From NCBI RefSeq assembly GCF_014170375.1, contig NZ_LZZW01000003.1:372001-436000 (forward strand): a stretch of 64,000 bases of DNA, read 5' to 3'. Shown piece by piece: positions 32,937-43,234 of this stretch. The stretch comes from Variovorax sp. UMC13. Its GTDB lineage: Bacteria > Pseudomonadota > Gammaproteobacteria > Burkholderiales > Burkholderiaceae_C. Made by a program: the position numbers and the translations under genes. Positions within the stretch are counted from its first letter, which is position 1. The number at the start of each line of letters is the position of its first letter. The notes beneath the pieces were generated by a model, which searched no databases, was not told the origin of the DNA, and saw nothing but the letters and a program-made list of their open reading frames with translations.

Positions 32937-34904
32937 ATGGCTGTCCACACCGAGAAACTCCAGCCCCGCCACCTGCTGCTGGCCGTCGCGGGCGTCGTCG
33001 CGCTGCTGCTGTTCCCCATCGCCTTCGACAACCCGTACTACATCCACCTGCTCGAGACCATCATGATCTACGCGATCGTGCTGTTCGGGCTCGACATCGT
33101 GGTCGGCTACACCGGCCAGGTGTCGCTGGGCCACGCCGGCCTGTTCGGGCTGGGGGCGTACACCGCGGGCGTGCTGGTGTTCAAGCTGGCCGCGCCCTTC
33201 TGGGTCACGGTGCCGGCCGCGATCCTGCTCACGGCCGGCTTCGGCGCGCTGCTGGCGCTGCCGGCGCTGCGCGTGTCGGGGCCCTACCTGGCGATGGTCA
33301 CGCTGGCCTTCGGCACCATCATCCAGATCCTGATCAACGAGATGAGCTTCCTGACCGAGGGGCCGATGGGCATCAAGCTCGAGAAGCCCTCGCTGTTCGG
33401 CCACAAGCTCGACGAGCGCGAGTTCTACTGGGTGGTGGTGGTGCTGATGGTGCTGGCGCTGATCGTGGTGCACCGCATCCTGCGCTCCCACCTGGGCCGC
33501 GCCTTCGAGGCGCTGCGCGGCAGCCCGGTGGCCTCGGACTGCATGGGCGTGTCGGTCTACCGCTACAAGGTCTACGCCTTCGTGATCAGCGCGGGCTTCG
33601 CCGGGCTGGCGGGCTGCCTCTATGCGTACTCCGAGCAGTACATCTCGCCCAACTCCTACAACTTCGAGCTCACGGTGCTGTTCCTGCTGGCCGTGATCAT
33701 GGGCGGCCGCAAGAGCCGCATCGGCTCGATGCTGGGCGCGGCCATCATCGTGCTGCTGCCCAAGCTGCTCGACGACGTGGTGCTGTTCCGCTACGTGTCG
33801 GTGGCGCTGGCGGTGCTGGTGTTGATCACGGCGGTGGTCGCTGTGCAGCGCCAGCGCGCCACGCCGGTGCAGATGGCGATTCCCGTGGTGGGCAGCATCG
33901 CGCTGGCCGGCCTGGCCTTCTGGTTGCAGACCATGACCGATTGGCGGCTCTCGATCTTCGGCGTGATCATGCTGTTCGTCGTGTACTACCTGCAGGACGG
34001 CATCGTCGGCTTCGTGCGCAAGGCCTTCAACATGCGCCGGCCCGCGCCGGTGGTCGAGGTCACGGCCGGCGGCGCCGGCGCGGCCGATGCGGTGTCGGTT
34101 TCGGCGGCGGGCAAGACCGGCGAAGAGGTGCTCAACGCCGCCGGCGTGCTGATGCAGTTCGGCGGCCTCAAGGCGCTGAACAACGTCGACCTGAGCATCC
34201 GCCGCGGCAGCATCCACGGCCTGATCGGGCCCAACGGTTCGGGCAAGAGCACGATGATGAACGTGCTCACCGGCATCTACGTGCCGACCGCGGGCGCATT
34301 GACCTTCGCGGGCCGTTCGCTGGTCGGGCGCACCTCGGCCGACATCGCGCTGTCGGGCATCGCGCGCACCTTCCAGAACGTGCAGCTGTTCGGCGAGATG
34401 ACCGCGCTGCAGAACGTGCAGGTGGGACTGCACCACACCTTCGACAGCAACCTGGCCGATGTGGCGCTGCACACGCCGCGCTACCGGCGCGAGCGTGACG
34501 CCGCGGCCAGCCGGGCGCTGTCGCTGCTGGGCTTCGTCGGCCTGGCGGAGTTCGCGGTGGAGGAAGCGCGCAACCTGCCGTACGGCAAGCAGCGCCTGCT
34601 CGAGATCGCGCGTGCACTGGCGCTGGACCCGCAGCTGCTGCTGCTCGACGAGCCCGCGGCCGGCCTGACCGCGCCCGACATCAAGGAGCTGATCGCGATC
34701 ATCCGCAAGATCCGCGACCATGGCATCACCGTGATCCTGATCGAGCACCACATGGACGTGGTGATGAGCATGTGCGACACGGTCTCGGTGCTCGACTTCG
34801 GCCAGAAGATCGCCGAGGGCGTGCCGGCCGAGGTGCAGGCCGACGAGAAGGTCATCGAGGCCTATCTCGGCGGCCAGGCCGACGCCGCTCCGAACCCCGC
34901 CTGA
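32937..34904 (+). CDS. Fused ABC permease and ATPase (LivM-LivG type)
   Basis: 655 residues. Residues 1 to ~355 are a LivM-type permease (G-Q-V-S-L-G-H-A-G-L-F near 60-70) with two or three additional segments at the end. ~356-395 is a linker, and ~400-655 an ATPase. Walker A is G-P-N-G-S-G-K-S-T at 431-439. The signature is unusual, reading L-P-Y-G-K-Q-R instead of L-S-G-G-Q, as is common in LivG. Walker B is L-L-L-L-D-E-P. The fusion fixes one permease-to-ATPase pairing in the importer; LivF is encoded separately next. Confidence 0.92.
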   Translation: MAVHTEKLQPRHLLLAVAGVVALLLFPIAFDNPYYIHLLETIMIYAIVLFGLDIVVGYTGQVSLGHAGLFGLGAYTAGVLVFKLAAPFWVTVPAAILLTAGFGALLALPALRVSGPYLAMVTLAFGTIIQILINEMSFLTEGPMGIKLEKPSLFGHKLDEREFYWVVVVLMVLALIVVHRILRSHLGRAFEALRGSPVASDCMGVSVYRYKVYAFVISAGFAGLAGCLYAYSEQYISPNSYNFELTVLFLLAVIMGGRKSRIGSMLGAAIIVLLPKLLDDVVLFRYVSVALAVLVLITAVVAVQRQRATPVQMAIPVVGSIALAGLAFWLQTMTDWRLSIFGVIMLFVVYYLQDGIVGFVRKAFNMRRPAPVVEVTAGGAGAADAVSVSAAGKTGEEVLNAAGVLMQFGGLKALNNVDLSIRRGSIHGLIGPNGSGKSTMMNVLTGIYVPTAGALTFAGRSLVGRTSADIALSGIARTFQNVQLFGEMTALQNVQVGLHHTFDSNLADVALHTPRYRRERDAAASRALSLLGFVGLAEFAVEEARNLPYGKQRLLEIARALALDPQLLLLDEPAAGLTAPDIKELIAIIRKIRDHGITVILIEHHMDVVMSMCDTVSVLDFGQKIAEGVPAEVQADEKVIEAYLGGQADAAPNPA

Positions 34905-34914
34905 GGAACCGTCC

Positions 34915-35637
<723 letters not shown>

Positions 35638-35666
35638 GGGAACGCGGAAAGCCGTACGCGAAGCGC

Positions 35667-35839
35667 GCGAAGGTTTCGCGAAGGACGCGAAAGCGAAGAC
35701 CAAGGAAATGATCTTGGACTTTGCCTCGCGCCTTCTCGGCAGCGTTGTGCGCTCGAGAGTCGTATGGCTCTGCAAAAACGCGGCGCGAGCAGAAACCAAT
35801 TTTGGTATTTCTTTTTTGCGTCCTTCGCGAAACCTTCGC
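35667..35839. repeat. Perfect 22-bp inverted repeat flanking a 129-base loop
   Basis: 35667-35688 and 35818-35839 are perfect reverse complements (the unit begins gcgaaggtttcgcg). The left copy is internally repeated (gcgaag units) and the right copy lies beside a T-rich run at 35812-35817. The block stands between the livF gene and a convergent small gene. It resembles a mobile or dispersed intergenic repeat; no transposase is inside. Confidence 0.7.
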
Positions 35840-35868
35840 GTCCTCTGCGTCCGGTACCCGATCCCGAA

Positions 35869-36090
35869 CTATGCGTCCTTCGGCACGATCTTCCCGGCCT
35901 CGAGATACTCCTCGTACTGGATCAGCGGGATGGCCGTCAGGCCGACCACGCCTTTCTCGGCCTCCCAGCTCAGCGTGGCGCTGTCCGGCGCCAGCACCAC
36001 TTCGACCACCGTGCCTTCGGGGATGACCAGCGGCACGCCGTCGCCGGGCGAGTAGGTGACGTGGCCGCGGATGGTTGCGAATTGGCTCAT
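35869..36090 (-). CDS. Hypothetical protein (73 residues)
   Basis: A small protein with beta-strand look: M-S-Q-F-A-T-I-R-G-H-V-T-Y, a G-T-V-V-E-V-V-L turn, ending Q-Y-E-E-Y-L-E-A-G-K-I-V. A ggagg ribosome site precedes the start. No family recognised. It is convergent with the importer operon and divergent from the hydrolase gene at 36273. Confidence 0.65.
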   Translation of the reverse strand: MSQFATIRGHVTYSPGDGVPLVIPEGTVVEVVLAPDSATLSWEAEKGVVGLTAIPLIQYEEYLEAGKIVPKDA

Positions 36091-36272
36091 GGGTTCCTCC
36101 GAAAAGACGAGCCCGCGGGACGCAGGCCACACCCGATTGGAATCGGGGCCGGGCGCGGCGCGTGTCGGAGAAGGGGCCGTGTTGCGCTGCGGCAAGCGGG
36201 GCACGGCCGACGCGCTGTTGCGATGTGTAGCAAACTGGCGACCCCCCGCACGAACCACTTCCTTTCATCTTC

Positions 36273-37208
36273 ATGACATCTCCTGAACCCGCGCTCGAAG
36301 TCCTGCCCCGTGACCTGTCGGCCTACCGCGAAGGCAACACCGGCGTCGACTACGTCCACCGCTTCGAATCGGGCAAGCCCGGCCCGCACGTGCTGATCAA
36401 TGCGCTGACGCACGGCAACGAAATCTGCGGCATGGTGGCCGCGACCCACCTGCTCGACACCGGCGTGCGGCCCAAGATCGGCACGCTCACGGTGAGCTTC
36501 TCGCACATCGAGGCCTACAACGCCTTCGACGAAGCCAAGCCCTACGACAACCGCCAGATCGTCCACAACCTCAACCGCATCTGGTCGGCCGAACTGCTCG
36601 ACGGCAGCGAGGACAGCCCCGAGCTGCGCCGCGCGCGCGAGCTGCGCCCGGTGATCGACGCGGCCGACTACATCCTCGACATCCATTCCACCAGCCAGGA
36701 CGTGGTGCCCTTCTGGGTCTACCCGGCCTACGAGCGCAACGCCGAGGTCGCCCTGTCCGTCGGCCTGCCGCCGGTGCACCTGGTGATGCCCAATGGCCTG
36801 GGCTCGGGCACGCCGCTGATCCAGTACGGCCACCACGGCGAGGCGGAAGGGAAGGGTGCCGCGATGGTGGTCGAATGCGGCCAACATTTCAAGCAGTCGG
36901 CCGCCGACCTGGCCACGGCCGTGACGCTGGGCTTCCTCGCGCACTTCGGCCTGATCGACAAGGACCCGGCCGCGCCCGCGCCCGGCCCGCAGCGCCGCTT
37001 CGAGCTGCTGCAGACTCACATGGTGAAGGACGCCAGCTTCGCCTTCACCCGGCCGCTGATCGGCTTCGAGACCTTCGCCGAGGGCGAGCTGATCGCGATG
37101 AACGGCACCGAGGAAATCCGTTCGCCCTGCGACGACTGCACGATCTTCATGCCCACGCGGCTGCCGATCGTGGGCCGCGAAGCGGTCTACCTGACCCGGC
37201 CCATCTAA
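36273..37208 (+). CDS. Aspartoacylase/succinylglutamate desuccinylase family hydrolase
   Basis: 311 residues. The zinc ligands H47 and E50 (T-H-G-N-E) and H138 (D-I-H-S-T) are those of the AstE/ASPA M14-like deacylases. R-Q-I-V-H-N-L-N-R follows the family's substrate loop. Such enzymes remove an acyl group from an N-acyl amino acid or a related amide. It starts the one-directional set ending at 45320; next comes a peptide-type importer. Confidence 0.87.
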   Translation: MTSPEPALEVLPRDLSAYREGNTGVDYVHRFESGKPGPHVLINALTHGNEICGMVAATHLLDTGVRPKIGTLTVSFSHIEAYNAFDEAKPYDNRQIVHNLNRIWSAELLDGSEDSPELRRARELRPVIDAADYILDIHSTSQDVVPFWVYPAYERNAEVALSVGLPPVHLVMPNGLGSGTPLIQYGHHGEAEGKGAAMVVECGQHFKQSAADLATAVTLGFLAHFGLIDKDPAAPAPGPQRRFELLQTHMVKDASFAFTRPLIGFETFAEGELIAMNGTEEIRSPCDDCTIFMPTRLPIVGREAVYLTRPI

Positions 37209-37370
37209 AGCGGCCGCCCGGAGGCGGCGAGCGGGTTATCACGGGGACGCGGCGGCGGCCGCGAACCCTATTCTGGAAGACACGTCCGATGCGACGTGGT
37301 GCAGTTCTTGCAAGCCCTGCTCCACGCCTCATCGACATCCTTTTTCCGAACCCGCTGGAGAACTCCGCCC

Positions 37371-38969
37371 ATGCCTGGAAACCCGTACCGCCGTCCGATC
37401 GCCTTCAAGCTGCTCGCCACCCTCGTGGTGGCCGGCTCGGCTTTCTCGGGCACCGTCTTCGCGCGCGACCTGGTGGTCGCGCTCAAGACCGAGCCCACGT
37501 CGATGGACCCGCAGTACCACGCGCTCACGCCGAACATCCAGCTCTCGCAGACGCTGTTCGACCCGCTGGTGTGCGTCGACGCCGACCTCGCGCCCGAACC
37601 CTGCCTGGCCCAGTCCTGGACCGCCGAGGGCAAGGTCTGGACCTTCAAGCTGCGGCCCAACGTCAAGTTCTCCGACGGCTCGCCCATGACCTCGGCCGAC
37701 GTGCTGTTCACCATGGACCGCGTGCCCAAGGTGCCCAACAGCCCGTCCTCCTTCAAGGTCTACCTGCAGAAGGTCGAGAAGATCGAGGCGCCCGATCCGC
37801 TGACGGTGCGCATCACCACCACCGAGCCGTACCCACTGCTCGCCATCAACATGGTGGGCCTGCCGATCATGTCGGCCAAGGCCGCGGCCGGGGCCGCGCC
37901 CGAGGGCAAGACCACCACCGAGCTCAACGCCGGCAACGGCCTGGTCGGCACCGGCCCCTACAAGTTCGTCTCGTGGAAGCGCGGCTCGGAGATCATCTTC
38001 GAGCGCAACCCCAACTACTGGGGCAAGGCGCCGGCCTGGGACAAGGTGATCTACCGCCCGATCAGCAATCCGGCCGCGCGCACCGCGGCGCTGCTCGCGG
38101 GTGACGTGGACCTGGTGGAAGACCCGCCGACCGACGACCTCGAGCGCCTCAAGAAGGACGCCAAGCTGCGCGTCGAGACCAAGGCCTCGAACCGCATCAT
38201 CTACGTGGCGCTCGACCAGAACGGCGAGACCACGCCCGGCATCACCGGCACCAACGGCAAGAACCCGCTGCTCGACAAGCGCGTGCGCGAAGCGCTCTCG
38301 CTGGCCATCGACCGCTCGGCGCTGGTGTCGCGCACCATGGGCGGCGTGGCCTCGCCCGCGGCGCAGTTGCTGCCGTACCCGATGTTCGGCGCCAGCAAGA
38401 ACCTCACGACGGCCGCCAAGCCCAACCCCGAGAAGGCCAAGGCGCTGCTCAAGGAGGCCGGCTATCCCGACGGCTTCACGCTGGTGCTGGGCACGCCCAA
38501 CGGCCGCTACATCAACGACAGCAAGGTCGCGCAGACGCTGGCCGCGATGTGGACGCGCATCGGCGTCAAGACCTCGATCGACGCCAACGCGCCGGCCGTG
38601 TTCTTCAAGAACCGCGACAGCTACACCTACAGCGCCTACCTGGCCGGCTGGGGCACCGCGACCGGCGAGATGTCGAACACGCTGAACTCGCTGCTGGTCA
38701 CGCCCGACAAGGACAAGGGCCTGGGCACCACCAACCGCAGCCGCTACTCGAACCCCGAGATGGACAAGCTGGTGGCCGAGTCGGCCAACCAGATGGACGA
38801 CAAGGCGCGCGCGGCCACGCTGGCCAAGGCCAGCGAGATCGCGATGGCCGATTTCGCGATGCTGCCGATCCACTTCGAGCACTCGGTGTGGGCGATGAAG
38901 AAGGACGTGAGCTTCAAGGGCCGCGCCGACCAGCAGACCATGATCCAGTACGCGGTGCCTTCGAAGTAA
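37371..38969 (+). CDS. Peptide/nickel-type ABC transporter substrate-binding protein
   Basis: 532 residues, family SBP_bac_5. The signal peptide (L-L-A-T-L-V-V-A-G-S-A-F-S-G-T-V-F-A) is followed by a mature protein with D-P-x-Y-H-A-L-T, L-A-x-S-W-T-A-E-G and the late R-Y-S-N-P-E-M-D. It captures a small peptide or similar ligand in the periplasm. The start at 37371 has a ggag site 10 bases before it. First gene of the importer (binding protein, two permeases, two ATPases). Confidence 0.92.
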   Translation: MPGNPYRRPIAFKLLATLVVAGSAFSGTVFARDLVVALKTEPTSMDPQYHALTPNIQLSQTLFDPLVCVDADLAPEPCLAQSWTAEGKVWTFKLRPNVKFSDGSPMTSADVLFTMDRVPKVPNSPSSFKVYLQKVEKIEAPDPLTVRITTTEPYPLLAINMVGLPIMSAKAAAGAAPEGKTTTELNAGNGLVGTGPYKFVSWKRGSEIIFERNPNYWGKAPAWDKVIYRPISNPAARTAALLAGDVDLVEDPPTDDLERLKKDAKLRVETKASNRIIYVALDQNGETTPGITGTNGKNPLLDKRVREALSLAIDRSALVSRTMGGVASPAAQLLPYPMFGASKNLTTAAKPNPEKAKALLKEAGYPDGFTLVLGTPNGRYINDSKVAQTLAAMWTRIGVKTSIDANAPAVFFKNRDSYTYSAYLAGWGTATGEMSNTLNSLLVTPDKDKGLGTTNRSRYSNPEMDKLVAESANQMDDKARAATLAKASEIAMADFAMLPIHFEHSVWAMKKDVSFKGRADQQTMIQYAVPSK

Positions 38970-39097
38970 GCCCGCAGGCATCCGACGCTGCCGCAGGGGC
39001 GACGGGCCGCAGAGCCCGCGCCCGATCGATCTTTGTTCCACGATGACGGCCGGTCTCTTCTGGAAGGGGCCGGCCCCCACGATCCTTTCCTGACGCG

Positions 39098-40075
39098 ATG
39101 TCCGCCTTCATCATCCGCCGCCTGCTGCAGGCCGTGCTCGTCATGGCCGTGATGTCGGGCCTGGTCTTCGTCGGCCTTTACGTGGTCGGCGACCCGGTCT
39201 CGATGATGGCCAGCGCCGAGGCCACCGACCTCGAGCGCGACGAGATCCGCGCCGCCTTCGGCCTCGACAAGCCGCTGTGGCAGCAGTACGCGCTGTTCAT
39301 GCAGCATGCGGTGCAGCTCGACTTCGGCAAGAGCTTCCTCACCGGCCAGTCGGCCATGGGCCTGATCCTCGAGCGCATGCCCGCCACGCTGGAGCTGGCG
39401 GTGGTGTCGATGGGGCTCGCGATGCTGGTCGGCGTGCCGCTGGGCATCTGGGCCGGGCTGCGGCCGCATGCGCTGAGCACGCGCGGCATCATGACCGGCT
39501 CGGTGCTGGGCTTCTCGCTGCCCAACTTCTGGGTCGGCCTGATGCTGATCATGGTGTTTGCCGTGTACCTGGGCTGGCTGCCGGCCAGCGGGCGCGGCGC
39601 CACGGTGCACCTGGGGCCGCTCGACCTCAGCGTGCTCACGCTCGACGGCTGGTCGCGGCTGGTGCTGCCGGCCGTGACCATCGCGCTGGCCAAGGGCGCG
39701 CTGATCATCCGGGTGACGCGGGCCGCCACGCGCGAGGCGCTGCCCATGGACTACATCAAGTTCGCGCGCGCCAAGGGCCTGGGCTGGAGCCGCATCCTGC
39801 GCGTGCACCTGCTCAAGAACATCATGATCCCGATCGTCACCGTGGGCGGCCTCGAGTTCGGCCAGGTGGTGGCTTTCGCGGTGGTCACCGAGACCATCTT
39901 CGCCTGGCCCGGCATGGGCAAGCTGCTGCTCGACTCGATCATCACGCTCGACCGCCCGGTGGTCGTGGCCTACCTGATCCTCATCGTGTTCTTCCTCGTG
40001 ATGCTCAATCTCGCGGTGGACATCCTCTATTCGGTGCTCGACCCGCGCGTGCGGCTGCAGGGAGCCAAGGCATGA
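39098..40075 (+). CDS. Peptide-type ABC permease (DppB type)
   Basis: 325 residues. M-S-A-F-I-I-R-R-L-L-Q is a classic DppB start, then six segments, with a central R-x-T-R-A-A-T-R-E loop and E-A-like coupling helix. The ATGA overlap with the next gene couples the two permeases. Confidence 0.93.
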   Translation: MSAFIIRRLLQAVLVMAVMSGLVFVGLYVVGDPVSMMASAEATDLERDEIRAAFGLDKPLWQQYALFMQHAVQLDFGKSFLTGQSAMGLILERMPATLELAVVSMGLAMLVGVPLGIWAGLRPHALSTRGIMTGSVLGFSLPNFWVGLMLIMVFAVYLGWLPASGRGATVHLGPLDLSVLTLDGWSRLVLPAVTIALAKGALIIRVTRAATREALPMDYIKFARAKGLGWSRILRVHLLKNIMIPIVTVGGLEFGQVVAFAVVTETIFAWPGMGKLLLDSIITLDRPVVVAYLILIVFFLVMLNLAVDILYSVLDPRVRLQGAKA

Positions 40076-41034
40076 ACGACACCACCCTCCAGGCCGCGGT
40101 GGCCGCCCCCGAGGCGCTGCCCGCGCTGATCGCCGAAGGACCGGTGCTGCTGCCACCGCCCGAGACGCCCTGGCAGCGCTTCCGGCGCGAGTTCCTGGCC
40201 AACAAGCTGGCGGTGTTCGGCCTGGTGCTGCTCACGCTGGCGGTCGGCGTGGCGCTGCTCGCGCCCTGGATCTCGCCGCAGAACCCCTACGACATCGGCA
40301 AGCTCGACATCTTCGATTCCAAGCTGCCGCCCGGCAGCAAGGACGCGGCCGGCACCATGACCTACTGGCTGGGCACCGACGGCCAGGCGCGCGACCTGCT
40401 CTCGGCCATCTTCTACGGCCTGCGCACCAGCCTGATGGTGGGCGGCATCTCGGTGGCGGCGGCGCTGGCCATCGGCAGCGTGGTCGGCCTGGCCGCGGCC
40501 TACTTCGGCGGCTGGATCGACGCGCTGCTGATGCGCATCGTCGACATCCAGCTGTCCTTCCCGGCCATCCTGGTGGCGCTGATCCTGCTGGCCATCCTGG
40601 GCAAGGGCGTGGACAAGGTGATCATCGCGCTGGTCATCGTGCAGTGGGCCTACTTCGCACGGGCCGCGCGCGGCGCGGCGCTGGTCGAGCGCGCCAAGGA
40701 ATACATCGAGGCCGCGCAGTGCATGTCGCTGGGCTGGCCGCGGGTGCTGCTGCGCCACATGCTGCCCAACTGCATGCCGCCGCTGATCGTGATCGCGACC
40801 ATCGACCTGGCGCACGCCATCGCGCTCGAGTCGACGCTGTCCTTCCTGGGCGTGGGCGTGCCGGTGACCGAACCCTCGCTGGGCATGCTGATCGCCAACG
40901 GCTTCGAGTTTTTGCTCTCGGGCAACTACTGGATCTCCTTCTTCCCGGGTATCGCGCTGGCGCTGTCGATCGTGGGCATCAATCTGGTGGGCGACCACCT
41001 GCGCGATATCCTGAACCCGCACAACGCCAAATGA
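40072..41034 (+). CDS. Peptide-type ABC permease (DppC type)
   Basis: 320 residues. N-terminal cytoplasmic stretch with F-R-R-E-F-L-A-N-K-L-A, then a periplasmic loop with G-T-D-G-Q-A-R-D-L-L (the family's G-T-D-x-x-G-R-D). Late E-A-A-Q-C-M-S-L-G forms the coupling helix. A 160-base gap with a repeat follows before the ATPase genes, unusual within such an operon. Confidence 0.93.
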   Translation: MNDTTLQAAVAAPEALPALIAEGPVLLPPPETPWQRFRREFLANKLAVFGLVLLTLAVGVALLAPWISPQNPYDIGKLDIFDSKLPPGSKDAAGTMTYWLGTDGQARDLLSAIFYGLRTSLMVGGISVAAALAIGSVVGLAAAYFGGWIDALLMRIVDIQLSFPAILVALILLAILGKGVDKVIIALVIVQWAYFARAARGAALVERAKEYIEAAQCMSLGWPRVLLRHMLPNCMPPLIVIATIDLAHAIALESTLSFLGVGVPVTEPSLGMLIANGFEFLLSGNYWISFFPGIALALSIVGINLVGDHLRDILNPHNAK

Positions 41035-41076
41035 AGCTCACCCCCAGTCTTCGCGCACTGCGTGTCGCTTCGCCCA

Positions 41077-41129
41077 CCCCCTTCGAGGGGGCGGCACCCG
41101 CGGCCCGGCAAAGCCGGTTCCGCGGTGCC
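41077..41129. repeat. Hairpin repeat inserted within the importer operon
   Basis: cccccttcgaggggg (41077-41091) forms a tight stem. 41093-41129 forms a second one, with arms ggcacccgcgg and ccgcggtgcc around ccggc-aaa-gccgg. The block lies in the 160-base gap between the second permease and the first ATPase gene. From memory, similar GC hairpins recur between genes in Comamonadaceae. It may affect downstream expression or message stability. Confidence 0.65.
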
Positions 41130-41194
41130 CCACGACCTCGCTGCGCAGATCGCGTCCTCGGCTCCTCGTTCAACCGCTGCGAGGGTGCTCGCCG

Positions 41195-42187
41195 ATGACC
41201 GCACCATCTTCTTCGCAGCCCGTGCTCGAGGTGCAGGGCCTGCAGACCCATTTCTTCACCCACGGCGGCGTGGTCAAGGCGGTCGACGGCGTCGACCTGC
41301 GTGTGAACGCCGGTGAGATCCTCGGGCTGGTGGGCGAGTCGGGCTCGGGCAAGAGCATCACCGGCTTCTCGGTGATCGGCCTGATCGATGCGCCCGGGCG
41401 CATCGCGGGCGGCCACATCCGCTACCTGGGGGAGGAACTGGTGGGCGCATCGGAAGCGCGACTGCAGAAGCTGCGCGGCAAGGAGATCGCGATGATCTTC
41501 CAGGACCCGATGATGACGCTCAACCCGGTGCTGCGCGTCGACACGCAGATGGTCGAGGCCATCCATGCGCACGAGAAGGTCAGTGCCAAGGCCGCGCTCG
41601 CCCGCGCGCGCGATGCGCTCGCGATGGTCGGCATTCCTTCGCCGGAGGAGCGGCTGCAGACCTATCCGCACCAGCTCTCGGGTGGCATGCGCCAGCGCGT
41701 GGCCATTGCCATCGCGCTGCTCAACCGGCCCAAGCTGATCATTGCCGACGAGCCGACCACGGCGCTCGACGTGACCATCCAGGCACAGATCCTCTACGAG
41801 GTGCAGAAGCTGTGCCGCGAGACCGGCACCGCGATGATCTGGATCACGCACGACCTGGCGGTGGTCTCGAGCCTGGCCGACCGAATTGCCGTGATGTATG
41901 CGGGGCGCATCGTGGAGAGCGGCGCCACGGCCGACGTGATCCGCGCGCCCTCGCACCCCTACACGCGCGGCCTGATCGATTCGATTCCCACGCGCGCCAC
42001 GCACGGCACGCTGCTGCGGCAGATCCCGGGCATGACGCCTTCGCTGCTGCACCTGCCGCAGGGTTGCGCCTTCCGGCCGCGCTGCGGCCATGCGACCGAC
42101 ACCTGCCTGGCCGTGCCGCAACCCGAGCCCGCGCCCGCGGGCAAGACGGTGCGCTGCTGGCACATGCTGACCCCCGAGATGGCCTGA
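41195..42187 (+). CDS. Peptide-type ABC ATPase (DppD type)
   Basis: 330 residues. Walker A G-E-S-G-S-G-K-S, signature L-S-G-G-M-R-Q-R, Walker B I-I-A-D-E-P-T-T. The C-terminal oligopeptide-family extension has the cysteine pattern [15 protein letters not shown]. The start at 41195 comes after the repeat and overlaps nothing. Confidence 0.93.
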   Translation: MTAPSSSQPVLEVQGLQTHFFTHGGVVKAVDGVDLRVNAGEILGLVGESGSGKSITGFSVIGLIDAPGRIAGGHIRYLGEELVGASEARLQKLRGKEIAMIFQDPMMTLNPVLRVDTQMVEAIHAHEKVSAKAALARARDALAMVGIPSPEERLQTYPHQLSGGMRQRVAIAIALLNRPKLIIADEPTTALDVTIQAQILYEVQKLCRETGTAMIWITHDLAVVSSLADRIAVMYAGRIVESGATADVIRAPSHPYTRGLIDSIPTRATHGTLLRQIPGMTPSLLHLPQGCAFRPRCGHATDTCLAVPQPEPAPAGKTVRCWHMLTPEMA

Positions 42188-42196
42188 AGAACCCGC

Positions 42197-43234
42197 ATGG
42201 ACACCGTTCTCGAACAACCCATCCCCGTGACGACCGGCACGCCGCTGCTGCAACTGCAGGGCATCTCCAAGCGCTTCACGCAGGACATCGACCTGGCCGC
42301 GCGCATCGCCAACCTCATGGGTGCCCAGAACCGCGCCTCGGTGGTGCATGCGGTGGCCGACGTCGACCTGGAGATCCGGCCCGGCGAGGTGATCGGCGTG
42401 GTCGGTGAATCCGGCTGCGGCAAGTCGACCCTGGGCCGCGTGATCGCGGGCATCAACCCACCGACCGAAGGCACGGTCAGCTACCAGGGCAAGCCGATCG
42501 CGCAGATGAACGCCGCCGAGCGCCGCGCCTGGGGTCTGGGCGTGCAGATGATCTTTCAGAACCCCATGGCCTCGCTCAACCCGCGCATGCGGGTGCTCGA
42601 CATCGTGGGCGAGGCGCCGGTGGTGCACGGCCTGGTCAAGGCCTCGCAGAAGGCCGAGTACGTGGGCGCGCTGATGCGCCAGGTCGGGCTCGACCCCGAC
42701 TACGCGCAGCGCTACCCGCACCAGTTCTCGGGCGGGCAGCGCCAGCGCATCGGCATCGCGCGCGCGCTGGCCCTCAAGCCGCGGCTGATCGTCTGCGACG
42801 AGGCGGTGGCCGCGCTCGACGTGTCGATCCAGGCCCAGGTGCTCAACCTGTTCCTCGCGCTGCGTCGCGAGTTCGACCTGACCTACCTGTTCATCAGCCA
42901 CAACCTCGGCGTGGTGGGCCATGTGTCGGACCGCGTGGTGATCATGTACCTGGGCCGCATCGTCGAGGTCGCGCCCACCGAGACCATCTTCAGCGCGCCC
43001 AACCACCCGTACACACAGGCGCTGCTGTCGGAGCTGCCCACGCTCGAGACCACGCGCCGCGCCTACCAGCCCATCAAGGGCGAACTGCCGTCCCCCCTGG
43101 CGCCGCCGCCCGGCTGCGCCTTCCACCCGCGCTGCCCGCACGCGATGCCGCGCTGCAAGGTCGAGGCGCCGCTGCTGCGCACGCTGCAGACCGGCCACAC
43201 CAGCGCCTGCCACCTCAACGACATACCCTCATGA
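42197..43234 (+). CDS. Peptide-type ABC ATPase (DppF type)
   Basis: 345 residues. Walker A G-E-S-G-C-G-K-S-T, signature F-S-G-G-Q-R-Q-R, Walker B L-I-V-C-D-E-A-V-A-A-L-D (Ala in place of the usual Pro after D-E). C-terminal C-A-F-H-P-R-C-P-H-A-M-P-R-C. Starts 9 bases after the preceding gene and overlaps the next by four bases (ATGA). Confidence 0.93.
   Translation: MDTVLEQPIPVTTGTPLLQLQGISKRFTQDIDLAARIANLMGAQNRASVVHAVADVDLEIRPGEVIGVVGESGCGKSTLGRVIAGINPPTEGTVSYQGKPIAQMNAAERRAWGLGVQMIFQNPMASLNPRMRVLDIVGEAPVVHGLVKASQKAEYVGALMRQVGLDPDYAQRYPHQFSGGQRQRIGIARALALKPRLIVCDEAVAALDVSIQAQVLNLFLALRREFDLTYLFISHNLGVVGHVSDRVVIMYLGRIVEVAPTETIFSAPNHPYTQALLSELPTLETTRRAYQPIKGELPSPLAPPPGCAFHPRCPHAMPRCKVEAPLLRTLQTGHTSACHLNDIPS

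Noticed and set aside
37209-37370. GC-rich gap after the aspartoacylase gene considered as a terminator separating it from the importer
   Set aside because: Short GC stems exist but no T-run; I cannot say whether transcription stops here, so no terminator is called.
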